DNA from: Bacillota bacterium
Lineage (GTDB): Bacteria; Bacillota; Clostridia; Tissierellales; Sedimentibacteraceae
Reading direction: 5' to 3'
Assembly: GCA_023453025.1 (NCBI GenBank)
Contig: JAEXUD010000004.1
Span: 1-64,000, forward strand
DNA: 64,000 nt
In this document: positions 31,549 to 41,612 of the stretch, piece by piece
How positions within the stretch are numbered: position 1 is the stretch's first letter
Layout of the letters: every line of letters begins with the position of its first letter
The notes under the pieces: model-generated
The model's input: the letters and a program-made list of their open reading frames with translations, nothing else
Told to the model about the DNA's origin: nothing
The model's database searches: none
Made by a program: the position numbers and the translations under genes

Positions 31549-33405
31549 TTGTTAAAATTATTAAAAGACGATGAAAAACGAATGCTTCTGTTCCTTGCAA
31601 TATCGTTTATTTCGGTAGCTGTGAGCTTTTTTGATGCAGGAAATTTACCCGTTGATGCTGCATGGGCGGCGATTCTGCTATGCGGTATACCAATCATTAA
31701 GGAGGCTGTGGTAGGACTTGTCACCGAATTTGACATCAAGGCGGATGTGCTGGTTTCAATAGCTTTAATTGCGGCAGTTGTCATTGGTGAAATTTTTGCT
31801 GCAGGCGAGGTAGCGTTTATTATGGCGCTTGGAGCATATCTGGAAGAAAGAACTGTTGCTAAGGCCAGAGCAGGCATTGAAAAGCTGGTACATTTAACTC
31901 CGACGACAGCAAGAATTATCAGGAATGATGAAGAAATAATTCTTCCTTCAGAGCAGGTCCAGGTCGGTGACATCTTGCGTGTACTTGCAGGCGAAACTAT
32001 TGCTGTGGACGGCATAATAATAAGCGGTCAGACTTCCGTAAACCAGGCAGTGACAACCGGAGAGTCCATGCCGGTTGATAAAAGTGCCGGTGATGAGGTT
32101 TACAGCGGTACAGTCAATCAGTTTGGCACATTTGATATGAAAGCGACAAAAGTCGGCGAGGACAGTTCTCTGCAAAGAATGATAAGATTGGTACAGTCAG
32201 CTGATGCCGGAAAAGCAAAAATCGTAGGGATTGCAGACAGATGGGCAACCTGGATTGTAGTATTTGCTTTGGCTTCTGCAGGTGCTACATGGCTTATTAC
32301 GGGTGAGATTATACGCGCTGTCACCATATTAGTTGTATTTTGTCCGTGTTCGTTGGTATTGGCTACGCCGACGGCAATTATGGCAGGAATCGGCAATGCA
32401 GCGAAATATGGTATTCTTATCCGGGAAGGCGATGCACTGGAGAGGCTTTCTGAGGTAAAGTGCATTGCATTTGACAAAACAGGTACGCTTACCTATGGAA
32501 AACCTGATGTTGCGGCTGTAGACAGTGTTGATTCAGGTTTTTCTGACAGCGAATTGCTGTTTCTGACAGCTTCCGCGGAATCGCGTTCAGAGCATCCGTT
32601 AGGAAAGGCAATTGTTTCATATTACAAAAATATTTCAAGTATACCTTTGTGGGAGCCTTATAATTTTCAAATGCTAGCCGGACGCGGTGTTTCTGCATTT
32701 GTAGATGGGCGTAAAATATTGGCAGGCAATGCCGACATGCTTCGGGACAATGCTGCTTTCTTATCCCAAACAATGACAGATAGGGCAGATACATACAGAA
32801 ACGACGGTTGCACTATTATATTTATATCTGTGGATGGACATGCCTCCGGCTTTATAGCATTGTCAGATACTTTGCGTCCTGATGCTGTGGATGTAGTCAA
32901 GAGTGCTGAACTAATAGGGGTCGAGAGTGTACTGATAACCGGTGATAATAACCATGCTGCTTCTCATGTGGCAAAAATTGCAGGAATTCATAACGTCCAT
33001 ACAGATTGTCTGCCAGAAAATAAAATGGCAGTTATTGAACAATATCAAAGCCGCGGCGATTTGGTTTGTATGGTAGGGGATGGTGTAAACGATGCACCTG
33101 CGCTTAAAAAATCCCATGTCGGTATTGCGATGGGAGGTATTGGCAGTGATATTGCTGTGGATGCTGCTGATATTGCTCTTGTCAGCGATGATATAAAGAG
33201 TATCCCTCATTTGCTTGCTTTGTCTAAAAGAACAATGAATACCATTCGATGGAATATGGTGTTTTCAATGGCACTTAACTTTGCCGCTATTGTTATGGCA
33301 ATGGCAGGGTTTCTTGGTCCTGTTTTGGGCGCACTGATACATAATGCAGGCTCAGTTGCGGTGATTATTAACTCATCTTTATTATTAAAATGGAAGGAGT
33401 ATTAG
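31549..33405 (+). CDS. P1B-type heavy-metal-translocating ATPase (probable copper exporter)
   Basis: A 618-aa P-type ATPase: TTGESMPV actuator motif, the CPC metal-site motif in VFCPCSLVLATPT, phosphorylation motif FDKTGTLTYG, SEHPLGKAI and GDGVNDAP. It lacks any N-terminal HMA domain (CxxC), which makes it shorter than typical CopA. The last TM region ends ALIHNAGSVAVIINSSLL rather than the classical CopA set, so Zn/Cd-type specificity cannot be excluded; the CsoR operator favours copper. TTG 31549 (8 bp after AAAGGA) is preferred over ATG 31540, whose site would be directly adjacent. Confidence 0.88.
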   Translation: MLKLLKDDEKRMLLFLAISFISVAVSFFDAGNLPVDAAWAAILLCGIPIIKEAVVGLVTEFDIKADVLVSIALIAAVVIGEIFAAGEVAFIMALGAYLEERTVAKARAGIEKLVHLTPTTARIIRNDEEIILPSEQVQVGDILRVLAGETIAVDGIIISGQTSVNQAVTTGESMPVDKSAGDEVYSGTVNQFGTFDMKATKVGEDSSLQRMIRLVQSADAGKAKIVGIADRWATWIVVFALASAGATWLITGEIIRAVTILVVFCPCSLVLATPTAIMAGIGNAAKYGILIREGDALERLSEVKCIAFDKTGTLTYGKPDVAAVDSVDSGFSDSELLFLTASAESRSEHPLGKAIVSYYKNISSIPLWEPYNFQMLAGRGVSAFVDGRKILAGNADMLRDNAAFLSQTMTDRADTYRNDGCTIIFISVDGHASGFIALSDTLRPDAVDVVKSAELIGVESVLITGDNNHAASHVAKIAGIHNVHTDCLPENKMAVIEQYQSRGDLVCMVGDGVNDAPALKKSHVGIAMGGIGSDIAVDAADIALVSDDIKSIPHLLALSKRTMNTIRWNMVFSMALNFAAIVMAMAGFLGPVLGALIHNAGSVAVIINSSLLLKWKEY

Positions 33406-33649
33406 TATTGATTGGATATTTAATGTGATTGTAATTTGTGTATAAGATTAATTATTAGACCATTAGGTTGCTTTGTTGCTTCTTCTTTATTTATAAAAAT
33501 AATATCCTCTAATTATATTATAACACAAAAAATTTTTTATTAACAGTCTTATAAAAAAATTTCACTTCATATACAATAAGAATCGATAGAGAATATTTTG
33601 ATTTACTTTCTATTACAATTCTTAATAAAAAATTACAGGGGGTTTTATA

Positions 33650-35896
33650 TTGGGAGATAATAAGAACGAACAGGATTTTGAAAACAGTCATTTAGATCAA
33701 ATCATATCCATAGCAAAAGAACAGTTGTGTTTAATAAGGTTAAGCAGTCAGGAAAAAAAGGCATCTGTTATTTCATCAAAAAGGGGAATGCCTGAAGACA
33801 GCACACTTTATATATCTAACCTCTGGTCAATGCAAAATTTTCATGACCTTGTGGAACTAAGCCAAAACTTAAATTCGATAAATAATAAAATCAGTGAATA
33901 TGATATGGAAGTCAAAAAGATATCAGCGTTAGAGCGGATGATAAAATCACCATATTTTGCACGAATAGATTTTAAATTTGATGACGAAGAAGAAGCTGAT
34001 AAAATATATATTGGTATAACTTCACTGATAGATGACAAATCTCATGATATCCATATTTATGATTGGAGATCTCCCATATCCAGTGTGTTTTACCGCTTTG
34101 GCACAGGCAGGGTATACTATGATGCCCCTGAAGGGAGAATTGACGGTGAGGTTGATTTAAAACGTCAATATGAGATAAAGAACGGAAAACTGGAATATTT
34201 CTTTGACGCAGATATTGAAATTATGGATGAATTTCTTAGAAAATTGCTGTCTCAGAATGCTTCCTCAAAAATGAAAACAATAGTTGAGACAATACAAAAA
34301 GAGCAGGATATAATTATCAGGGACATGGAAACGGAACTCATTATGGTACAGGGAGTAGCAGGAAGCGGCAAAACTTCCGTTGCACTGCACAGGGTTGCAT
34401 ATCTTATGTATCAAGGCCGTTCTGCCAGATTGTCTCATGATAATATTGTAATAATATCACCTAATACTTTGTTTGAGCAATATATCTCAAATGTATTGCC
34501 GGAATTAGGCGAAAAGAATGTAAATTCCTTAACATTTGAACATATACTCCGAACGGTAATTCTAAGTGAATGTATACAGACAAAAAATCAGCTTTTGGAG
34601 GGCATACTCACAGCCAATGGTACAGCATATGGGAATATAAGAAAAAAGAGTATGGAGTTCAAAGGTTCCGGTCAATTTGTTGAAATTCTTAGACGATTCA
34701 TTTATGATATTCCTAAAAGATGGATAGAATTCAGAGATGTTTATTATGACGGAAACAATATAGCAAAGCGGGAATTATTGAAAGCTAAAATAATAAATGA
34801 CAAGGGGACATCTCTTTTGAGACTTCGTTTGAAAAAACTCGAACGCCATATATTAGAGACGGTACACAATCAGCGTAAAAATCGCATAATTAAATTAAAG
34901 GGTTTTGTTGAAAAGAACAAGGAGCACATGTTTGAAGTGGAAGAAACAGCCCGTATGTTATCAATTCATGAAAGCACTGTATTAATTAAAGAAATAAGGA
35001 AGTTTACTGAGTTAAATATATCAGGACTTTACAAAAACCTTTTGTATAATAAAAAATATTTTTATGATTTGGCAAAAAATTTGGAATTGCCGGATTGCAT
35101 TGAAGATATTATAGACTTCACCTGTGAGAATCTTAAAAGAGACTGCTTGCAATATGATGATGCATTGGCGCTTGCTTTTCTGCAATTAATGATTAATGGC
35201 AATACTGATTATAATGATATAAAACAGGTTGTAATCGATGAAGCTCAGGATTACTATCCTATACATTTTGAAATATTAAATTTATTGTTTCCCAAATCAC
35301 GCTATACTGTCCTGGGTGATATTAATCAAACAATAGGAAAACTTGAAGACTTAACACTATATGAGCAGTTCAGCAGAATATTATGCAAGGAAAAATCAAT
35401 TCTTATCACTATGGATAAAAGCTTTCGCTGCACTAACGAAATATTGGAATACAGCTCACGATTTCTTGATCATGGTTTTAAAATTGACAGCTTCAGCAGG
35501 AATGGGGATGCTCCTGAGGTTTATTCATCCGACAGTCAATCATCACTGGAGGATTTGATAATCAGTGAAATTGCAGCGTGCAGAGAAAATAATTATCAGT
35601 CTGTAGGGCTAATCTGTAAAACTGAGAAAGACGCCGTCTTGCTTTATGAACGTTTAAAAGATAAGGTGGATGTTCAGCTTATGAGCAGTGAAGGAAAAGC
35701 AGATTTGCACGGAACATTTATCATACCGGTTTATATGTCCAAAGGTCTTGAGTTTGATGCTGTATTGATATGCGATGCCGACAATGACCATTATAATTCA
35801 GAAGATGATAAAAAGCTTCTTTATATAGCATCCTCAAGAGCACTTCACAGGCTTAATCTGTTTTACACGGGAAAAATCAGTCATTTGTTGAAATGA
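33650..35896 (+). CDS. helD: HelD-like RNA polymerase recycling helicase (UvrD/Rep superfamily 1)
   Basis: A 748-aa protein: N-terminal coiled-coil arm (about 1-100), Walker A GVAGSGKTSVALHR (about 230), an insertion with basic helices, Walker B VVIDEAQDYYP, motif III VLGDINQTI and C-terminal SF1 motifs VYMSKGLEFDAVLI and LLYIASSRALHRL. HelD pries stalled RNA polymerase off DNA. TTG start at 33650 behind CAGGGGG. The 244-bp gap upstream (33406-33649) shows nothing but AT-rich sequence. The next gene, an acyl-carrier-like protein, begins 48 bp downstream. Confidence 0.88.
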   Translation: MGDNKNEQDFENSHLDQIISIAKEQLCLIRLSSQEKKASVISSKRGMPEDSTLYISNLWSMQNFHDLVELSQNLNSINNKISEYDMEVKKISALERMIKSPYFARIDFKFDDEEEADKIYIGITSLIDDKSHDIHIYDWRSPISSVFYRFGTGRVYYDAPEGRIDGEVDLKRQYEIKNGKLEYFFDADIEIMDEFLRKLLSQNASSKMKTIVETIQKEQDIIIRDMETELIMVQGVAGSGKTSVALHRVAYLMYQGRSARLSHDNIVIISPNTLFEQYISNVLPELGEKNVNSLTFEHILRTVILSECIQTKNQLLEGILTANGTAYGNIRKKSMEFKGSGQFVEILRRFIYDIPKRWIEFRDVYYDGNNIAKRELLKAKIINDKGTSLLRLRLKKLERHILETVHNQRKNRIIKLKGFVEKNKEHMFEVEETARMLSIHESTVLIKEIRKFTELNISGLYKNLLYNKKYFYDLAKNLELPDCIEDIIDFTCENLKRDCLQYDDALALAFLQLMINGNTDYNDIKQVVIDEAQDYYPIHFEILNLLFPKSRYTVLGDINQTIGKLEDLTLYEQFSRILCKEKSILITMDKSFRCTNEILEYSSRFLDHGFKIDSFSRNGDAPEVYSSDSQSSLEDLIISEIAACRENNYQSVGLICKTEKDAVLLYERLKDKVDVQLMSSEGKADLHGTFIIPVYMSKGLEFDAVLICDADNDHYNSEDDKKLLYIASSRALHRLNLFYTGKISHLLK

Positions 35897-35944
35897 CAGC
35901 GATAAATAATTATGATGGTAATATGGTAATAAGGAGGGGAAATT

Positions 35945-36184
35945 TTGATTTTTAAAAAGCTTGTTAAAATTCTTTCCGCAATTATTGATATGGATTGTGA
36001 TGATATAACTCCGGAAACAGAATTGTCAATTAATTATGGGGTTGAAGCAGTAGATATTGCAAAATTGATAATCGAATGTGAAAAACATTTTAAAATTACT
36101 GTTTACGATGAAGACGTTCATACATTTAAATGCGTAAATGATATTGTGGAATATATCGAGAGGCAACAGTATAGTATCAGCTGA
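35945..36184 (+). CDS. acyl carrier protein-like protein lacking the phosphopantetheine serine
   Basis: A 79-aa four-helix ACP fold (MIFKKLVKILSAI...ITPETELSINYGVEAVDIAKLIIECEKHFKI). At the start of helix II the canonical D-S-L is replaced by E-A-V, leaving Ala35 where the prosthetic-group serine should be. It therefore cannot be a normal holo-ACP and may be a structural or regulatory mimic. TTG 35945 lies behind AAGGAGGGG. It is close enough to helD to share its transcript. No fatty-acid or polyketide gene is adjacent. Confidence 0.75.
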   Translation: MIFKKLVKILSAIIDMDCDDITPETELSINYGVEAVDIAKLIIECEKHFKITVYDEDVHTFKCVNDIVEYIERQQYSIS

Positions 36185-36254
36185 AGTTAACATTTTAAAA
36201 CCATACTGAGGTTCAAGGTGCATAATTTATATAAGAATTCGCCGATTGATATGA

Positions 36255-36320
36255 TACTTCCAAGTAGACACTCTAATTAATTAAAATCAGATAATCTACC
36301 TGGAGGTATTTTTTTATGTT
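36255..36320 (+). repeat. possible IS-end remnant with 15-bp imperfect inverted repeat
   Basis: Arms 36255-36269 (ATACTTCCAAGTAGA) and 36296-36310 (TCTACCTGGAGGTAT) match at 13 of 15 positions. A good GGAGGT site and ATG (36318) follow but the frame stops after four codons (M-F-A-A). This looks like the decayed 5' end of an insertion sequence; it could also be a simple hairpin downstream of the convergent gene. Confidence 0.35.
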
Positions 36321-36342
36321 TGCAGCTTAACAGAACTTAATG

Positions 36343-38103
36343 CTAAATAATATTAAACCAAAAAATCCATAATGAAAATAAGATTCCTGACAGATTCCAT
36401 ATTATTGGAGAAAGCCCTTTCAAGCTGCTGTGAACTTTCACATAGATAATATAAATTGTGTTAAATACAACAACCAAGAAAATTACCCATCCGCATATTT
36501 TTAAATAAGATGCAAGACCGAGCAGTGAATATGTTGCAATAGCTTTATACATTAACAAGCATAAAGCAATGAATGAAAAAATCTGAATTAAAGAACTAAA
36601 TAAAAAAATCAGATTGTTTTTTTCTATATTCCTACCTGGCAATATTCTCATTTCCATCAGAAAAACAGCGGATGTTGTTATTATAAATGCAAGAGGTATC
36701 AGAACCTGTATAAAGATATGCTGCCAAAGAGGTACCCTTGTATATGTCAGAGCAGACTCGGAAGACATAATAACTGTGTTATTCTTTGATTGAAATTTTA
36801 AAATACCTGCATCTGATGAATAAGCATTGTCTCCAATTAAAGTCATATCTTTACCATTAATTATATAACCACTGCCTTCTGTGCCGCTTATATAAAGCAT
36901 TTTTCCGGGTATCAGGTAACGAAGAATCTTTTCCGGTGTTTTAAAGCTGGACCAATTATTTACATATACACCTTTTATGTTAATTGATGATTTAGGAGAA
37001 TCTATATTATATTGATTTTCGCCATAAAGCAAATTTGCTGCTTTGTCTATAACAGCATTTATCTCATGTTCCGAAACATATGTGTTAAAGGATAGAAAAA
37101 CACCTGTTTCAGCCTTTGGAAAAAGGGCTGTTCTGGTGTAAAAATTCAGTGTTTCACCTTTCTTCTCATAGTAAATTTCATCGTTTCTTGATTTTCTGTT
37201 CCAGATGTAGCCAATACCCTCCAGTTCTTGAGACATTGTAAACTGCTTGGTGAACAATTGATTTTTTGATGTTGATGATAAAATACGCATATCACTATTG
37301 TTTAAAAGCCATTGCATATATTTTGCCATGTCCTCTGCGGTGGATACAACTGAACCTTCCGGATATAAATTCATATATGGTTCAAGTGTCTCATTACCAT
37401 TTGGAAGGTATGGTTTTGAAACATAGACAATATTCTGCATATATTTAAATGTTGTCCGATTCATATCCAGCGGTGTAAAGATGTGCTCCTGACAAAATTC
37501 AGAGTAATCCTGATTTGTAATACATTCAATTACGTATGCAGCAAGAGCAATACCATAGTTAGAATAAGAAATAATCTCACCTGGTTTGTTAATCTGAGCA
37601 GGTAAATATTTACGCACACTGACAGAAAGGTCTTCGGTGTCGCTTACATTGCGTACTGCAATTCCTGTAACCATGTCTTCGAATCCTGCAGTGTGAGTGA
37701 GAAGCTGCTTCATAGTTACCGGATATGATAGTTTAGGAAAATCAGACTCCAGATAAATTGATATATCGCTGTCCATATCTAATTTTCCTTCTTCTTCAAG
37801 TATCTGTGCCGCCACAGCAGCAAAGGTTTTTGATACAGAGCCTATGCGAAATGCTGTTTTTTCTCCGTCAGCATCATAGCACATATATTCATCAGCAAAA
37901 CCATATCCCTTGCATAGCTCTATTTTTCCTTCCTTTACAATGGATAGGACAGCACCCTTTGATTTATCATTTTCTACCATGCTCTGTATCATCCTATCCA
38001 GTTCATCGCAAATATTTTGTGATTCCTGAGCAAAAACAGGTGTTGCTGCAGCAGGAGAAAGTATCAACAATAATGCTGTAATGATACTTATAAATTTTTT
38101 CAT
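36343..38103 (-). CDS. membrane-anchored serine hydrolase (class C beta-lactamase/penicillin-binding-protein-like)
   Basis: A 586-aa exported protein: signal peptide (MKKFISIITALLLILSPAAA), serine hydrolase domain with S-x-x-K in GSVSKTF, Y-x-N in ISYSNYG and a third block further on, then a ~60-residue beta segment and four TM helices at the C-terminus. Such AmpC-fold proteins act as D-aminopeptidases, esterases or PBP4*-like enzymes rather than true resistance enzymes. ATG 38103 has GGAGGG 5 bp upstream. It is divergent from a two-component system at 38275, which may respond to the same envelope signal. Confidence 0.85.
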   Translation of the reverse strand: MKKFISIITALLLILSPAAATPVFAQESQNICDELDRMIQSMVENDKSKGAVLSIVKEGKIELCKGYGFADEYMCYDADGEKTAFRIGSVSKTFAAVAAQILEEEGKLDMDSDISIYLESDFPKLSYPVTMKQLLTHTAGFEDMVTGIAVRNVSDTEDLSVSVRKYLPAQINKPGEIISYSNYGIALAAYVIECITNQDYSEFCQEHIFTPLDMNRTTFKYMQNIVYVSKPYLPNGNETLEPYMNLYPEGSVVSTAEDMAKYMQWLLNNSDMRILSSTSKNQLFTKQFTMSQELEGIGYIWNRKSRNDEIYYEKKGETLNFYTRTALFPKAETGVFLSFNTYVSEHEINAVIDKAANLLYGENQYNIDSPKSSINIKGVYVNNWSSFKTPEKILRYLIPGKMLYISGTEGSGYIINGKDMTLIGDNAYSSDAGILKFQSKNNTVIMSSESALTYTRVPLWQHIFIQVLIPLAFIITTSAVFLMEMRILPGRNIEKNNLIFLFSSLIQIFSFIALCLLMYKAIATYSLLGLASYLKICGWVIFLVVVFNTIYIIYVKVHSSLKGLSPIIWNLSGILFSLWIFWFNII

Positions 38104-38274
38104 AATAACCCTCCGTTTTTTTATATGCTTATTGTATCTGACCAGTCTGAAATACACCTGTCACCAACCTTAAATTTACCTTAAAATAACAATTATATAT
38201 TTATTTGTAATATTTTTTATGTTATATTGATGATAAAGTTATTAAGGCAGTATGCATAGAAAAGAGGTGTAGCA

Positions 38275-38982
38275 TTGAATATTTTGGTAGTTGAGGATGA
38301 AGCGGATATCAGAAATCTTATACGTATAAATTTAGAAGATGAGGGATATTCCGTTTTTGCTGCATGTGATGGGATTGAGGCATTGGAAGTCTTGAGGAAA
38401 GAAACAGTCAATCTGGCTGTTCTGGATGTAATGATGCCGAAACTTGATGGATTTAATCTGCTTAGAAAAATCAGGGAAGAATATACCATTCCTGTTATTT
38501 TTCTTACAGCAAGAGCGGATGAAATGGATAAAGTGCTTGGACTTGAAATGGGTGCAGATGACTATATGGTAAAGCCTTTTTCAATGAGTGAGCTGCATGC
38601 AAGAATCAGGGCACAATTAAGAAGAAATCATGAATATTTGCTTACTAAACAAGAAAATGACAAGCTGCTTCAATACGGAGCCCTTGTTATAGACAGGGAA
38701 AGTTGCTGTGCTTATATACGGGGCGAACAAATAGAACTTAATGCAAAGGAATTCAAGCTGCTGCTGCATTTAATGGAGAAACCTGAAAAGGTATTTACTA
38801 AAAAACAGTTATACAATGCAGTCTGGGAGGATGACTATTACTATGATGATAATACAATTATGGTTCATATAAGTCACCTGCGCAATAAAATTGAAATTGA
38901 ACCTCAAAATCCCGAATATATTAAGACTATAAGGGGATTAGGCTATAAGCTTCATAAAACAGGTGCTGCCTATGAAAAGTAA
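38275..38982 (+). CDS. OmpR-family response regulator
   Basis: 235 aa: receiver domain (NILVVEDEADIRNL, phospho-acceptor Asp in LAVLDVMMPKLDG, Lys in VKPF) and a winged-helix output domain (YNAVWEDDYYYDDNTIMVHISHLRNKI-IRGLGYKL). Similar to VanR-type regulators. TTG start behind GAGGTG. It overlaps the kinase gene by 11 bp. Confidence 0.93.
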   Translation: MNILVVEDEADIRNLIRINLEDEGYSVFAACDGIEALEVLRKETVNLAVLDVMMPKLDGFNLLRKIREEYTIPVIFLTARADEMDKVLGLEMGADDYMVKPFSMSELHARIRAQLRRNHEYLLTKQENDKLLQYGALVIDRESCCAYIRGEQIELNAKEFKLLLHLMEKPEKVFTKKQLYNAVWEDDYYYDDNTIMVHISHLRNKIEIEPQNPEYIKTIRGLGYKLHKTGAAYEK

Positions 38983-40402
38983 AATATCAGATCAATTCTT
39001 GATTAATTATCTGATAGTCTTTCTTTTATCCGTTCTTGCAGCCGCATTTGCGTACTTGCTGCTGTCCTTTGCCGATGACGTAATTTCCAAGACACTCGTA
39101 AAAAACATATATCCTGCAGAGCTGCTGATGAAAGATGACTATGCCGATATTGATGCGGAGCCTGTTGTTCAAAATGGCGGAGGCATCCAAGTAATAAGTG
39201 ATGACTATGAAGTAGTATATTCAGAAGGGTTAGATGCCCTTGGAACAAAAAAATTTACCGTCAGTCAATTTACAGACTTTTTAATTAAAAGTAAAGAGAA
39301 GGGATTTCAGTATAATTATGATATACTTTATAACCCACAAGGTAAGTTTTGGCTGATTGTAACTTTTCCGACATCTATACGGCTGGATGTTTCACTTGTA
39401 TACAATAAAGAAGCCGCTTCAAGGGATATTAAAAATGTGTCAGGTGTATTTATTGCCGTATTTATTTTTTATTTATTGCTGCTGGGGTTATTTGCCGGTA
39501 TTTATTCAAGGATTACATCCTTGAGCATTACTAAACCCTTACGGATGCTGTGTGAAGGAACTAAACGTTTAAGAGAGGGCGATTACTCGGCAAGGATAAA
39601 TTTGAATTTAAAAAATGAATTTGCCGATTTACAGGATACATTTAATGAAATGGCTGAAAAAATTGAAACCGAAATTGATTTGAGAGAGCAGTCGGAAGCA
39701 GAACGAAAAAGAATGATTATGGATATCTCACATGATTTGAAAAATCCATTGGCCAGTGTAGCAGGCTATGCGGAGCTTTGTCTGAAAAAACCGGAGATGC
39801 TGGATAAAAACCAGCTTGACTATCTTCAAATTATTTTAAAAAACAGCAAAAGAGCAAGCGGGTTATTAAATGACCTGTTTGAGCTTTCAAAGCTGGAAAG
39901 TCCCGAATTTTCTCTGAAACTGATTAAGACAGACATATGTGAATACATAAGACAGATTTGCGGGGAACTTCTGCCCATACTGGAGCAAAATAACTTTGAA
40001 TATAATTTTGACATACCGGAAAAGGTTATCGATGTAATGCTAGATGTCGGACAGATGAACCGGGTTATATTCAACCTGGCTGACAATCTAATCAGATATA
40101 ACCCTGAAGGAACCAATGTTTCAGTTGCTTTACATGAGGAAAATGACAAGGTCAAAATCCTATTTAAGGATAACGGCATTGGAATTCCTTCAGAAGTTGC
40201 AAAAAATATTTTCAACCCCTTTGTACGAGCTGATGATTCCCGCAATTCACAAACAGGCGGAACCGGTCTCGGTCTTTCGATAGCTTGCAAAATTATTAAG
40301 GCACATGGCGGAGATATCGTTTTAAGTACAGACACAAACAAAGGATGCGCATTTATTATCACTTTTCCAAGTGCTGCTCATATTGTATCCGGCGGCAATT
40401 AG
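38972..40402 (+). CDS. membrane sensor histidine kinase (VanS-like)
   Basis: 476 aa: TM1 (about 12-35), an extracellular sensor loop of ~120 residues, TM2 (about 155-180), HAMP linker (LREGDYSARINL), H-box MDISHDLKNPLASVAGYAEL, N-box FNLADNLIRYNPEG, G-boxes KDNGIGIP and GGTGLGLSI. Cognate of the upstream response regulator. ATG 38972 chosen for its GGTG site and position within the regulator gene. It converges on and overlaps the cupin gene by 4 bp. Confidence 0.92.
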   Translation: MKSKISDQFLINYLIVFLLSVLAAAFAYLLLSFADDVISKTLVKNIYPAELLMKDDYADIDAEPVVQNGGGIQVISDDYEVVYSEGLDALGTKKFTVSQFTDFLIKSKEKGFQYNYDILYNPQGKFWLIVTFPTSIRLDVSLVYNKEAASRDIKNVSGVFIAVFIFYLLLLGLFAGIYSRITSLSITKPLRMLCEGTKRLREGDYSARINLNLKNEFADLQDTFNEMAEKIETEIDLREQSEAERKRMIMDISHDLKNPLASVAGYAELCLKKPEMLDKNQLDYLQIILKNSKRASGLLNDLFELSKLESPEFSLKLIKTDICEYIRQICGELLPILEQNNFEYNFDIPEKVIDVMLDVGQMNRVIFNLADNLIRYNPEGTNVSVALHEENDKVKILFKDNGIGIPSEVAKNIFNPFVRADDSRNSQTGGTGLGLSIACKIIKAHGGDIVLSTDTNKGCAFIITFPSAAHIVSGGN

Positions 40403-41031
40403 TACATTTCTGCGGCGTCTGATGCTGCTTTAGTCGGGTGTACAGTACCATGGGGGTGCTGTGGCGGCGCATAAATAGAATATAATTTGAGCTGTGAATT
40501 TCCGGTGTTATATAAATTATGCCATTTTCCTGCGGGTATAATGAAAATAAAATCATCATGCACCTCCGCATTAAAATCCGTTAAATCTTCAGTGTCTCCC
40601 ATTCTTACAAGCCCATTTCCTTCTTCTATACGTATGAATTGGTCAACATCAGGATGCATTTCCAAACCAATTTCTTCGCCTGGATTGAGGCTCATCAGGG
40701 TTAACTGAAGATTGTCTCCGGTCCATAGGGCAGTTCGAAATGCATCATTTTGCATTGCTGCTTCAGTAATATTTACTGCAAATGGTTCAGGGCCGTAATC
40801 CATTAAATCAATAGCAGTAGTACTATTAGGGTTGGGCCAATCATATTGTGAATTGTATTTATTAACATCATACAGAAATTGATTTTGGTATCTTCTCATA
40901 TATTCAGGTCGGTACATTGGATAAAAATATGGATATGGATACATTTTTCTAGAATCATAAATCATATCTGAATTATGCCAGGGCGTATTTTTATAATCAG
41001 AACATGAATAATTATTATAAGAGTTATACAT
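40399..41031 (-). CDS. cupin-domain protein with Tyr-rich N-terminus (spore-coat-like)
   Basis: A 210-aa protein: an N-terminal ~75 residues rich in Tyr, Pro, Met and Asn (YPYPYFYPMYRPEY) and a C-terminal cupin fold with metal-binding motifs GEEIGLEMHPDVDQFIRIEEG and PAGKWHNLYNT. Tyr-rich tails of this type occur in spore coat proteins and undergo cross-linking; cupins of this family often have mannose-6-phosphate isomerase-like folds. A role in the spore coat is inference. The gene has an AAGGAAGG site. Confidence 0.7.
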   Translation of the reverse strand: MYNSYNNYSCSDYKNTPWHNSDMIYDSRKMYPYPYFYPMYRPEYMRRYQNQFLYDVNKYNSQYDWPNPNSTTAIDLMDYGPEPFAVNITEAAMQNDAFRTALWTGDNLQLTLMSLNPGEEIGLEMHPDVDQFIRIEEGNGLVRMGDTEDLTDFNAEVHDDFIFIIPAGKWHNLYNTGNSQLKLYSIYAPPQHPHGTVHPTKAASDAAEMY

Positions 41032-41331
41032 GGCTTTCCTTCCTTTCTTCTTATACCAATATCATATGCTCCAAGTTGCTTGTTGTTAATCTGTATTAAC
41101 TATATCCTGATATTCATAGCCAACCTTTTATAAGAGAGTTTTATCCATAAACATATGAATTGAGCTTGGAAGCATATATTTAATTGCAAAAAAGAAGCGA
41201 ATGTATAAATTAAATGGAAATTATTGTAGAATTATCAAAGAATATATCTGAATAATATATGCTAAATAATAAAATAATATATTTAAAAGCATTTATGCTT
41301 GAATATTGTTATTTATGGAGGTTTTAATTTT
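41032..41331. other. intergenic region upstream of the cold-shock gene
   Basis: 300 bp, strongly AT-rich, between the divergently transcribed cupin and cold-shock genes. A long untranslated leader for the cold-shock gene is likely, but I see no confident promoter or conserved RNA. Confidence 0.4.
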
Positions 41332-41529
41332 ATGACTGGTACAGTTAAATGGTTTAATTCAGAAAAGGGATTTGGTTTTATAACAAGCGAAAAGGGAGAA
41401 GATGTATTTGTTCACTTTTCGGCTATTAATTCCCAAGGCTTTAAATCACTTGAAGAAGGTCAAAGAGTTGAATTTGATGTAGAGCAAGGACAACGCGGAC
41501 CACAGGCAACAAATGTAAGAGCATCATAA
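41332..41529 (+). CDS. CspA-family cold-shock protein
   Basis: 65 aa, complete: RNP1 motif KGFGFI and RNP2 motif DVFVHFSAI, with GTVKWFNSEKG at the start. A single-stranded nucleic acid chaperone. ATG 41332 is 12 bp after GGAGG; followed by a strong terminator. Confidence 0.97.
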   Translation: MTGTVKWFNSEKGFGFITSEKGEDVFVHFSAINSQGFKSLEEGQRVEFDVEQGQRGPQATNVRAS

Positions 41530-41574
41530 CGGTTCAACAGATTATAAAAGCAAGTATGCTTATTATAAATAAAA

Positions 41575-41606
41575 GAACCTGACGATTTTAATTGGTCAGG
41601 TTCTTT
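41575..41606. terminator. bidirectional intrinsic terminator
   Basis: AAAGAACCTGAC pairs with GTCAGGTTCTTT, with T-run on one side and A-run on the other; it serves the convergent cold-shock and phosphatase genes. Confidence 0.85.
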
Positions 41607-41612
41607 TTAACG

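Noticed and set aside
39826..40362. 178-codon antisense open frame within the sensor kinase gene
   Set aside because: Covers conserved H, N and G boxes of the kinase on the other strand; no independent support.
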